From Micractinium sp. NFX-FRZ (lineage: Eukaryota > Chlorophyta > Trebouxiophyceae > Chlorellales > Chlorellaceae), in the NCBI GenBank assembly GCA_029339195.1, contig JAPTJF010000154.1, positions 59,301-123,300 on the forward strand: DNA of 64,000 nt. Reading direction: 5' to 3'. The notes under the pieces were generated by a model, which saw only the letters and a program-made list of their open reading frames with translations, was not told where the DNA came from and made no database searches. A program made the position numbers and the translations under genes. This document shows, piece after piece, positions 22,950 through 35,200 of the stretch (the first letter of the stretch is position 1; every line of letters begins with the position of its first letter).

Positions 22950-23244
22950 GCTCGGATTATAGGTGCTTTGTGGAGGCCGGAGGCTCGGGGAGGGGAGTGG
23001 GTGTGAGAGGTCTTCAGGTGCCCACACGAGAACCGCAAACTACTTGTGGTGCGCTGCGGAACTACCCGGTGGTCGAGACAGTGATCGGAGCTCAAGCGGG
23101 AATCCTAAGCGCTCAAGTCTCGAGACACCAGCCAGCGTGGCGCACGCCGTCAAAAGCTCCCAGTGCGAGGCATTTGGCGCGCAATCCAAGCTCCTTTTTA
23201 CATCAACGGCACAATTGGATCGCTTTGACACCGTGGGGCCCGCC
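22950..23244. promoter_or_regulatory. Divergent promoter region, ISCA2 / ABCA transporter
   Basis: Only 295 bases separate the two start codons, so both promoters must lie here. No TATA box or clear repeat is visible. Confidence 0.5.
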
Positions 23245-26200
23245 ATGGAGGCCAACACCAATGATCTTCCCCCAGACGGGCGCCCCGCTGCTGCTCACCC
23301 CACCAGGGCAGCCCGTCGCAGGACGCCCAGCGCATGGCAGCAGTTCACCGCCGTGTGCAACAAGAACTGGCTCCTGCGCCTCAAGGGCGGGTGCGCCGCC
23401 AGCGCTGGCGGGCCAGGGCTGCACCGCTGCCAGTTTGCTGCTGCTTCCGCAGCCTGCCTATCCGCATTGGGCATGGCCAGCGCATGCTGAGCATGCGGCA
23501 CGCAGGATCTCACCGTGCGCAACTCCGCCCCCGCCCTGCAGGCGCAAGTGGTTTGGGCTGGGCGGCTGGGCGGCAGCCACGCTCGATGTGCTCGTGCCGG
23601 TCCTCTTCTTTCTGGTGGGTTCCTGATGATAAAAGATAAAATACAACTATCAATGGAATCCATGGTATTGCAACCACTTGGTTTCATGAAGTTGACTGCT
23701 GCGCGGGCCTTGTAGTCCTGCAGAAGCTAGTCTAGTCTAGTCTAGTCGTTACAGCTTTCACAATCCTGCACAAGCATCAGCCGGTGGTTGTCAGACGCCC
23801 CTGCCTCCCACCGCCGCCCTTCTCTCCCCGCACGCCTTTAAAACCCTGTTGCCCATTCTGATTCGCCCGCTGGTCCCCCTCAGGTCATGTGCATCCCCAA
23901 GCACTACATGAAGCCGCTGCCCTCGCCGCTCCAGCTGGCGCCAGCGTACCCCGCTGACATGGCGGGCTGGGGGGAGCTGTACATGGGTGAGTTGGAAACA
24001 TATAGGGCTGCTGCTAGATCCAGATTGCTCCGCTGCCTGAGGCATCCGTGTAAAGTGGGCGGTTGGAAGCAAGTGTGTGGCCTGGGCACATTGGTGTTGC
24101 CCGGGGTGCTGCCTTGGGTGTTGCCTGTGGATTTGCCGTGCCCTGGGTGCTGCCAAGTGTCTCCGATAACCAGCTCTTGCACACGCTCAAGCCTGGATGG
24201 CAGGGAGAGCTGATTGTGTCACCGCCGTCGCTGCCGCTGGCCTGCTCTGCCGGGCACACAGACCCAGCACCTGCCGCCGGGCCCCGTTCACTCACCCCCC
24301 GCGCCGCCCCGCCAATTCTCTGTGCAGGCCCCGCCTCCGACCGCACCGACTTTGCAGCCCGCGTCCTCTTCTCCCCCAACACCACCGCCGTACGGCAGCT
24401 CATGCTGCTGTTTGCAAAGGCAGCGGCCTGCCCCCCCGACGCCGCCCGCCCCCGGCGCAACAGCTCCGCTTCCTTCTACCAGTATTGGGCCGCCTCAGCA
24501 GGCGCAGCAGGCGCAGCGGGCCACCCAGAGTGCGTGTCTGGGAGCGCTGCGGCCTGCCGCGAGCAGCCCGCCTGCTACCTGCCGCTGTACCAGCGCCAGC
24601 TGGCGGGGCATGCCAGCGCAGCAGAGGCGGCGGCGGAGGCGGCGGCCCACCCGGGCACCGTGGATGCGATTCTCGACTTCTCAGCATGGGCGGCGGCAGC
24701 AAGGAAAGGGGACGCGGAGCAGCAGCAGGAGCAGCAGCAACAACAGCGGCAGACACAAGTTGACAGCGGGCAGGCGCCGGGGAGAAGCGGCAGCATGGCA
24801 GGCAGCAGTCATGGTGGCACCAACGGCAGCGTTGGCAGCGGCAGCGGCAGTGGGGGAGGAACGGCGTTCCAGTTTAGGTACACCATACGCATGAACCACA
24901 CAGATGTGCCTCCCACACGCATGCGGCTCAACCAGGTGGGGGACTTGCTGTGCTTGGGCCACTGCTGCGTCGCACCAAGCCTGCCTCTTCCAGTCAAGCC
25001 ATCTACCTGCGGACCGCCCGACTTGACGGCAGGACCCGCCCGCAGCCCCCACTCTGCCCCCGCCTCATGCACCCTGCCCTGCAGTTTTGACCTGCTACCT
25101 GCAACCAGTGCGAGCAGCTTCGGTTCTTTTTCAACCGCTTTCCGCCCTCCTATGACGCTCTGCCCTGCAGTTCGACCTGCTGCCGGGCAATCAATGGAAG
25201 CAGTACTGGTTCTTCTCCAACCTGCAAGTGCTGGTGGAGCAGGCCATGCTGGCGCACGCTGTGGCCGCCAGCTCAGCAGCCACCGGCGCCAGCTCAGCCA
25301 GCGCCGGCGCCGACATGGCACGCCTCTCGACCAGACCTGCAGGCGCTGCTGCCTCTGGCACCGCTGGCAACACTGCTGACGGCGCCGGTGCCGACGGCTG
25401 GCTGGCGGACGCGGCCGCTGCATCGCCGCCGCCGCTGCCGCTGGCCCTCTCCCTCAAGCCCTTCCCCTGGCCGGCGCTCACTTTGGACCTGGGCGCAACC
25501 GCAGCCGCCCTTTTCTTCAACATGCTGCTGGTGTTTGCCTTCCTGCAGCCCACGCGTGCAGGTGGGGCGGGCGGGGCGGGGCGGGCGGGAGGAGGGGCAC
25601 GCTGTGCTGACCCGGCTGTGTGTGTGTTTACCCCGCCCAAGTCGCTAGCGGTGGTCTCCGGGCATCTGTGCAGTCTCCCTTTGACTCAACAGTGCATCAA
25701 AGGCTGTCAAATCCTGGGCTCCTGGCCCGCAGCCGGGGCCCCCATTGTTCAGGGGAAGACGCTTGCCTTGGTGAGGGAAGGCATGCAAGTCTGTGCCTCA
25801 CACACCGGCCTGCCCCTGTGCCTCCTGCCTGCCTGCCTGCAGCGGTGGCCTCTGTAGTCCAGGAGAAGGAGCTGCTGCTGAGGGAGGGCATGCGCATATT
25901 GGGCCTGCAGGTGTGGAGGTGCAAGGCCGGGCTCCTGCTCATTCCGCAGTCGTCTGCCAAACAGAGGGCGGGCAGGGCGGGGTGGGGCAGGCGCATCTGG
26001 GTTCGGCAGGCATGGGGTCAGCAGTTTTTTTTTTTTTGAACACCTATTTTGGGCAGGTGTTGGGACGCCACACTCCTCCCCGCCCCCTCGCCACGCCGCA
26101 CTGGCAACCCCATCCCCGCCCTCCCTCACCTCCCCCTCCCTCACCTCCCCCCGCCCTCCCCCCGCTGCCCCCCGCTGCAGGACGGCGCCTATTGGGGATC

Positions 26201-29200
26201 CTGGTTCCTGTCACACTGGGCGGGCATGGCGGCCAGCGGCACGCTGTGCGCTCTGGTCGGCCTCTACCCCTTTGCCCACAGCAGGTGTGCACTGGGTGTG
26301 TGGTGTGGGCGGGGGCTGAGGCCTGAAGTTCATGATGCAACTGTGGTGGCAGGCATATCCGCCTTGCGGCGTGTGCCTCACGCCTGTCGCACCCGTACTA
26401 CTCACCTCCCTTTCTCCTTTCCTCCTCACCCCGCAGCCTGTGGCTCATGCTTGCCTCCTGCTTTTCACTTCTGCCACCTCCTAAAGTACAGAGCATTCTA
26501 TTTACATCTATGTATGCTTTCCTTTCACCTTCCGTCCCTGCAGCCTGTGGCTCATGCTTGCCTTTTACTGGCTGGTGGCAGCCGCCCTGCTGCTCTTCGG
26601 CTACTGCCTCTCCACCCTGTTCAGCACCGCACGCGTGGCGGGCGGCGCGGCGGCGGTGCTCTACTCGCTCGCCATGATGCCTGGGTGAGGCGGCGCCCGC
26701 CAGTCAATGATCACTTGCTAAAGCATGAAACAGAGGCGAGGCAGGGGGAGTGCAGCTGCACGGCGGCGCTCTCTTTGCTCGCCATGAGCTTGAACGGGGA
26801 GCTTGGTTTGCCGGGCAACGAGGGCAGCTGCATGAGCAGGAGCAGTGCTGGCTGGTTGCCGGTGGCTGGCTGGTGGGCGCCAGCATGCAGCCTGCTCTAG
26901 GAGCAAGACCTGCAAACCGCCTTCACGCCGCGCCCTCCTGCCCCTGATCCTCACCTCGTTTTCGCCACCCCCTGCCCCCCCCGCCCCGGTGCAGATACCT
27001 GATGCCCTCCCTGCAGCCCTACGGCGGCCCCGGCTGGGCCCTGTCCTGCCTGCTGCCGCCCTCCGCCATCTCTCTCTTTGCATCGGTGCTGGTGAAGCAC
27101 GAGGCGGTGCAGCAGGTATGTAGGGCGGTGTGTGGGAATCATAGTCCTTGTCTTGCCTGGGTGCTGGTGAAGCACAAGGCGGTGCAGCAGGTATGTTGAT
27201 GGGTGTGTGGGTATGGATGTTTCTTTTGTTGCCCTGGTGCTGGTGACGCACGAGGCGGTGCGGCAGATAGGTTCTCCATTCAAGGGAGGGGTGTGCAGGC
27301 ATGAAGCTGTCCGCATGCTGGGCACCGGCCGGCTTCTGAGCAAGATCCCCAGCATGTGGTACGCTGCGCCATGTGTGGTGCTTGCCTCATGGTGAAAGGC
27401 CGGCCGTCAGGGCCAGGTTGCATTGGATTACACCAGGTGTTGACATCATCTCTGGTGTGCCCCTGCCTGCCTGCCTGCCTGCGTGGCGCGTGCAGGGGCT
27501 GACCTGGCGCACGCTGAGCCAGCCCATCACTGTGGAGCACAGCTTCAGGTGGGGGCCCTGGCTGGGCAGGGGCTGCCTGTGGGAGAGGCAGTCAGCATGG
27601 GGCTGAGAAGGCAGCTGCCAGCTGGAGTGGCACGGAGGGAGGGGGGCAGGTTGCGGTAACATGCCCCAGCCTGGCCTGCCCGCCCGCCCCGGCCTGAGGC
27701 GCTCCGTCTGTCCGCTGGATTGTTGCTCACACCGCGGGCAAAACCTGGCCGGATGCTGTTCCTCTACAGCTGCTCCTCCTTTCTCATCCTTTGCTTTCGT
27801 TCCCTTTCACCATGCAGCGCCGCCAGCGTGTACTGCCTGCTCCTGCTGGACATCCTGCTGTACAGCCTGCTGCTGTGGTACCTGGACAAGGTGCGCTGGG
27901 CTGCGCTGTGGTTGCGCTGGGCCTGTGCTGTGCCGTGCTGTGCTGCGCGTCTCTTGCCCGTTGCCCTGCAGCATGCCAGCGCTGTCTCCTGCCCGCCCCG
28001 CTGCTGAGCCCCCGCTGCATGCCAGGATGGCACGCACCACTTGAGCTTATCCTCGCCCCATCTTTCCCGTGCTGCCTGGTTGTGTTGCACCGCTGCCCGC
28101 CTGGCAGGTCATGCCCTCGGACATCGGCCAGCGCCTGCCCTGGACCTTCTTTCTGTCACCAGACTACTGGCGCCCGCAACGGCACAGCCAGCAGGCAGAG
28201 GGCGGCGGCGTGGAGGGCCCAGCGGGCGCGGCAGGTGGCGCAGCAGGCCGGAACGACGGGGTGGCTGTGCGCATTGCCGGGCTGCGCAAGGTGTTCCACA
28301 CAACCGACGGCATGCAAAAGGTGCGGCTGTGCCTCTGGATCCAGAAAGGTTCCTATGCTGCCGTCACTTCTATCCCCCCACCGTCCATACCCCCCCTGCT
28401 GCCCTCCTTGCATGCCACTGAGCTGCTGTCCCCCGCCCGCCTGTGCACATTGCATCTGCCTCAGCATTTCCTGGACACTTCAGTGCTGCCTACTCGCCCC
28501 CCACCCACCTGCCGTTGGCGGACCCCGCCTGTGCATTGAGGCAACGCGTGAATGCCTCGGCACACTGCATTGTATATGGCACGCCACATGTCTCTGCGTG
28601 CCCTCCTCATGCGCAGGTGGCGGTGGATGGCCTGAGCCTGGACATCCCTCGGGGCCGGGTCACAGCCCTGCTGGGGCAGAACGGGGCCGGCAAGACCACC
28701 ACCATCAGCATCCTCACAGGCGAGGCGGGCTCAAAAGCACGGGGGGGTGGGTTTGCGTCGGCTTGGTTCCGGTGGGCAGGTCACTCACCGCCCTGCTGGG
28801 TTGAACGGAGCTGCAAGGTTCCCCACTGTCAGCACCCTCACAGGTGCGCCTGTGTGTGCATGATCGCCAGTCACAGGGCTGCCCGTGCTGGGTGTGGCTG
28901 GGCAAGCCAGGGATCCCCTCCAGCTGCTCTTGTTGTGGAGGGCGGGCTGGGTGGTGGCGCAGTAGCCTCCGCTTCGCTGCACGTTCTTCCTCTGCACCTA
29001 CCGTGCACCCCACCAGCGCCGCAACCAACCCAGCCACCAGCCCCCATCCCTCTCCACCTTGCAGGCCTGCTGCCGCCCAGCGGGGGCGACGCTTTCTTCT
29101 ACCCTTCAGCCCTTGGAGGTGGCGCCTCTGCGGCTGCCTCCTCTGCCGCTGCCGGCGTCAACGGCCTGTCGGTGCGGCACGCGATGCCCGCCATCCGGGG

Positions 29201-32200
29201 CGGCCTGGGTGTGTGCCCCCAGTTTGATGTGCTGTGGCCGCAGCTGACGGTGCGGGAGCACTTGGAGCTGTTTGCGGCCATCAAGGGTTATGCCAGGTGG
29301 GGAGCGCGGGCTGTTTCTCCAGGATTGTTGAAAGGGAACCTGCAAACGGGGGGGCAAGTGCGCAGTGGAGCTGTTTGCATGCCTGCTGGTAACTCTGCTG
29401 CCCACCTGCCTGCCTGTCTGGCACCCGTATCTTGCATTACACTTGCATGCTCTGCCGCCACCCCCCTGTGTCTCTCCCGACAGGCAGGACTGCGCTATGC
29501 TGGCGGTCCGCCTGCCCGCCCCCTGTGCCACCCTGTGTCTACATGTATCACGCATATCTGTCTGCCCCCTTGTGTGCCTCGTGTCGCAGGGAGGACCGTG
29601 CCTCGCTGGCAGCCGCCGCAGCCGCGGAGGTGGGGCTGGGCGAGAAGCTGGGCGCAGCGGCTGGCGAGCTGTCCGGCGGGCAGCGGCGCAAGCTGTCGGT
29701 GGCGCTGGCCTTTGTGGGGGATCCGGCAGGTGATAGTTTTTGAATGAGTATACTATATGTGGGCGGGGCTGTTGGTGGATGTGGCTGGAATGCGCCTGCA
29801 CGGGGGAGGTGGTTCAGAGCTGTAACACTGGCCTTGTTTCAAGCATTGCTTTCTTACCCACGTTTGTAAGTTAATCACGTCTGTTTGTGTGTTCCTCCTC
29901 GTGCAGTGGTGATCCTGGATGAACCCACCAGTGGCATGGACCCATACACACGCAGGCAAGCCAGGGGCCGCCAGGGAGGGGCGCCCGCCTTGTGCAAAAC
30001 CCAGCGCCCTGCGGGAGGGGTGGCTGCCCCGCATTGAATTGAAAGAGGCGCTGTACTGTACGCAATGTGGGCCGCGGCTTGCCCCAGTCGCCTCTCCGCA
30101 GCTCGCCTCAAGCCTACCTGCCGCCTCGCCTTAGCCCAGCACTTCTCCCCTCCCTCCCCGTTCCCTCTCTCCCCTTGGTGGCGGGCTTATTTGGGGGGTG
30201 ACCTGGCAGGGCAGCTGCATCGCCCGCTCCCAAAACTCTCCTCCCCTCCCCTTTTCCCCTTGCCTCCTCACCCCACCCCTCCCGCACTATTTGTTTCCTC
30301 TCTGTGCAGGCTGACCTGGGAGGTGATCCAGCGCCGCCGGCGCTCAGCGGGCACAGCGGTGCTGCTGACCACGCACAGCATGGAGGAGGCCGACCTGCTG
30401 GCAGACCACATTGCCATCATGGCGCACGGCAGGTGGGGGTGCAGGGAGGAGGAGGGAAGCGGGGAGGGAGGGCAGCGGTACTGCTGCTGATCATGCGGGA
30501 GGCGGGCCCGTGTGGCTGCCCCAGACTGCCATCATGGCGCACGGCAGGTGGGGGTGCAGGGAGAGGATGAGGCGAGGAGGGGGCGCAGAGGAGGGTGACA
30601 AGGGAGGGTAGCGGTGTGCTTGGTCCAATGTCCTCCCTCAGTCAACCTCCTGCACACCCGCTCTTAGCGCAGGCTGGCGGCCCTGGGCACCTCTTTGGAG
30701 CTAAAAAGCGCGTTTGGGGTGGGGTACACACTCACCGTCTCCCTTGCCAGCTCAGACGCTGACGAGGCGCCAGCGGGGAGCGACGGCGGCCCAGGCAGCG
30801 GCAGCAGGGCGGGCGGAGCGGCGGGGGAGGGCACAGAGCAGGCGGGAGCGGTGGCAGGGACGGCGGGGGCGGCAGCAGAGGAGGGCTGGGAGGCTGCGGG
30901 AGAGGCGGGAGATGCAGCTGAGCAGCTCACAGCACTCGTGCGGCAGCACATCCCAGAAGCCGAGTTCCTGTCTGCCTCGGGTGGGTGGGTGCTGCGGCTG
31001 CTTGCAGAGGGGTGATTGCTGAGCAGAACCTTAGTCTCTGGGAGCAGTGTGGATGCCGGGGTTGGAAATGCAGCACGCTGGAGAGGGGGTTGTGTGTGTG
31101 GCCATGTGCCCCTGTGCCTGCACGCTCTGCACAGCGTGCACGACCGCCTGCTTGTCCCTGTCTAGGGCTGGCGCCCCGCAACCTGCCCTGACCCCCATCC
31201 CTGCCGTGTGCTGCCCCCGTACCGCAGGCAGCGAGGCGGCGTACCGCCTGCCCAAGGAGGCGGCCCCCGCCTTCCCGCCGCTGCTGCGCGCGCTGCAGCA
31301 GCCGCACACTCGCCAGCAGCTGGGCATTGCTGGCTACGGCCTGTCAGTGACCACGCTGGAAGAGGTGTTCCTGCGGGTGTCTGAGTCAGCCTCCGCGAGC
31401 AGCTCCGCTGATGTGGCACGTGGGGGCGATGCTGACGTGGCGGACGGTGCTGCTGACGTGGCACTGGACGGCGGCAGCGAAGGGGACCGCTCCGAGTTTG
31501 TGCTGGTCAACCTGCCGCGCAGCTCATATCTCAAGGTGACGCCTTGCTGGTGCATTTTGTGTTGTGTATTGTCCTTCAAAGGCAGCTTTCAACATGTGAA
31601 TTGTCTGGTGCATGTGGACTGTTCTTGTGGTGTTGATCGCTGTGCTGGCCACCCTGCCCGGCAGCTCATGCCTCCAAATGATGGTGCCTTCCTGCTGCCC
31701 TTTGCTCCTGGCCTGACATGCTGTGCACTTCCCCCCGCTCCACCATCAGGCATGCATTAGGACAGCTGCCTGCCTGCCTGCAACTCTCGCCTGCCTGCTG
31801 CGGCTACGTGCTGCGACTGGGCGCTGTGGCATGTGCTCGCCCCTTTCCCTTTCTTGCCTCTTCAACACGCATCCGCCCATGCCTGCCTCCCCCGCCTGCT
31901 ACCTGAACTGCCTGCAGGGCTGGGCGCTGTGGCGGCAGCAGCTGCGGGGGCTGCTGGCCAAGCGGGCGCTTTGTGCTGCACGCGACAAGTGGGCGGCTCT
32001 CGTGCAGGCGCGTCCTGGGTGGCAACAGGCAGCAATGCAGCAGCATGGGCAGCATGGGTGGCACTGAGCAGCATGGGCAGCATGGGTGGCAATGGGCAGC
32101 ATGGACAGCATGGGCAGCATGGGCAGCAACGCGCAGCAATGCAGCAGCCTCCCAGCCCGCCTGCTCCGCCTGTTCTCCCTGCTGCCCCGCCATCCGCCTC

Positions 32201-35200
32201 CTCACCGTCCACCCGCCCCACACGCGTCATGATCACAAATGCGGGTCCCTTCGCGCGCTGCGCAGGTGGCGGTGCCTGTGCTGCTTGTGGCGCTGGCGCT
32301 GTGGGGCAACCGAGTGTCGACGGCTTTTCCCAATCAGCCGCCGCTGGTGCTGGACAGGTGTGGCAGCCTTGTGTGGGGAGAGCAGGCGCCTGGTGGGGGA
32401 GTGTGTATCGGAGTGCACTCTTGGGGCTGTGTGTAGAACTGTAGTCGCCACAGGCACTTTCCCCAAAACCAGCCGCCGCTGTTGCTTGGCAGGTGGGAGG
32501 CATGGCAGGCTTTCGGGGAAGGTTGACACCCTGCTGGTGGCGCGTGCACCATGCTGGCTATGTGCACAACTGTAAGCCACCAGAGACAGCAGGCAGCTGG
32601 CAGAGGGCATCAACGTTCTGCTGTCGCAGGAGAGGCGGCTGTGCAGGCCGCCTGCTGCCACTTGATACCTCCAATATCTTATGCCTTGCGCACAATCCCT
32701 TACTCTCGCAGGCCCACCGCCCTCAGCGGCAACCCAGCAGCCTACGGCGCAGCCGCCGCCGTGCGCCAGGGCGGCAACGGCACCGCCTCGCTTGATGCAT
32801 TCCTGTCTGCCTACCCTGGTGCCCAAGTAAGGGGGAGCGCTACCCAGGGTGGCGGGGCGCGGTGGCGGTGCTGCGGGGTGCTGCCGCTTCCACACAGCTC
32901 TGGTCCTTTTGTTGCGCCAGCACATGCTCTGCGCTGACTGTGATGCCAATCTCGGCGGGCAAAGCGGGCTTGCTATGCCACGGCAAGATTTTGTGGGTCT
33001 CCCTCGACACGGGGTTCGAGTGTGGGCACCTTTGTGCACCAGCACAAGCGATGCTGCCGCTGATTCCGGGTGCCTCTGTCCTCACCGATACCTCATTGCA
33101 AGTGGCTCTCCCCACACCCGCACCCACACCTCACCTGCCGCACACCGACCTGCCGTGCAGGACAGCGGCGCCAGCCGCCAGCTCATCCTGCCGTACCTCG
33201 AGCCTCTGGGTGGCACCCTTGATGCCTGGCTGCTGCAGCAGTGGTGCGTGCGCGTGGGGTGTGTTCTCATGCGGGGATCGTGGGGCAACGGGAAGCGAGT
33301 TTGTGCAGTGCTTGCAAGTGGGCTAAGCCGGGGCCGCGCCTCGCTCTGGCAGGCGGGCACCACCTGCCTCTTGCCAGCCCCACAGTCTAATAATCACATT
33401 GGCAGGTAGTCCCAGAGGCCGCCTGCGCCTGCGGTACAGGCATACTCAGTGCTCCTCTGCAGCTACAACAGCAGCGGCCGGCGCTACGGTGCTTCCTACC
33501 TGCTGCAACTGACCACCCCCCGTGTCGATGCTTGCAGGTACAACAGCAGCGGCCGCTACTATGATGCCTTCTTCCTTCAAACCCTACCCTCAAACCTGAC
33601 GGCAGCAGCAGCAGCAGGAGGGGCAACGGGAGCGCCGCCAGCAGGCGCAGCAGCGGCGGCAGCAGTACCGCCACCAGAGCTGCAGTACAGTGCGATGGCC
33701 AATCAAACGGCCATCCACGGGTTGCCTGCCGCTATCACTCAGGCAGGGCCGGCGCTGCCTGCTTGCCTTCCGCTCCCTGTGCTCTCTGCCTGCCCAGCCA
33801 TCTGCACGGTCACAAAAGCCAGCCGTAGCGCTGCCGTGCACCCCCCTGCCTAACACTCGCCCACCCGCCCATGCCAGGCATACTCGCGATGAAGGCCTGC
33901 TCCGTGGTTTGCGGTCCTCCTTGCTATGCAGGTGCATGCCGCGCTGCTGCGCTGGCTGACGGGAGATGAGCGGGCAGACATACAGCTGGCCAGCCACCCG
34001 CTGCCGGTGCTGCCGCACGAGATGGTTGTGAGGATTGGGGAGGCGGCAGGTGAGCCACACGCACGGTTTGGGAGTTGTTGCCCTTCTGCATGAGACCTGC
34101 TGTGTCCTCACGGTTGCGAGGGGTTGGAGAGGCGGCAGGTGAGCCTCGTGGAAAGAGCCATGCGGAGACGAAGAGCGGCATCAGCACCCCGGCATGGTCA
34201 AGAAAGGGCAGCCTGGGTTGTGCCTCCGCTCCGAGGCCGCCCCCCACCACACACACACAAACACAAGCCGACGCACAGCCAGGGATGCCCTGCTGGTGCT
34301 GCTGCCTCAAGCTGCTGCTTCCACTCGCCCTCTCGATGTTGCGGCTCTTTACCAGCACGCAATCTGCTGTCCCACCCAACCCACCTGGCCTGTGCCATCC
34401 TGCCTGCAGGCGCGCTGCTGCTGGTGATGTGTGTGGTGCTGGCAGCAGCAGTGCTTTCGGCCAGCTTTGCCGTCTTCCTGGTCAGGTGAGGGCAGTGCCA
34501 ATAGTCGGCAGCAGGAACTCGGTATCAGCACTTGGAGTTAATAACAGTGTTGTTGTTTTATCTATCATGTAGGTAGGTTAGTTGGGTCGGTCAGCTCGTG
34601 CTGCCGTACTTGGTCAGATGAGGAGGTGTGAGGGGAAGGGAAGCGGAGAAGCGCACACACTTGCACACATTCAACCGTTGTGGGCATAAACAAGGGACGC
34701 TTTTGGGAGAGGCAAGCTGACCTGCAGCGCACGCCATCCCACCGCACGCCATGTCCCCCCACCCACCTGATCACATGCCACCGCCGCCGCTCTCGCCGCC
34801 CCTGGTGCCGCAGGGAGCGCAGCAGCGGCAGCAAGTGGGTGCAGCTGGTGGCGGGGATGCGCGGCTCGGCGTTCTGGGCCGCCAACCTGCTGTTCGACCT
34901 TGCGCTGTACTCGGTAAGTGGGTCAGGGTGGGAAGGGAAATTGAGGGGCAGCAGTAAGTAGGGAGGGAGGGAGGCAGGCAGGCAGGCGGTGTGATGTATG
35001 GTTGAATTTGGCGGGCAAGCGCGCCCCGCTCCCGCTTCTGGGCTGTCGATCTGCCTGTTCAACCTTGTGTTGCGCACAGACAGCGGGGCGGGTTATGTTT
35101 CGTTTACGTAGCAACTTGGCTGCTTGAAGCCGCCAGGCAAGGCAGGAGGAAGGGGGCTACGCGGCGTGGCGTGGGGCGATGCTGTGTGTGGCAGGTGTGG

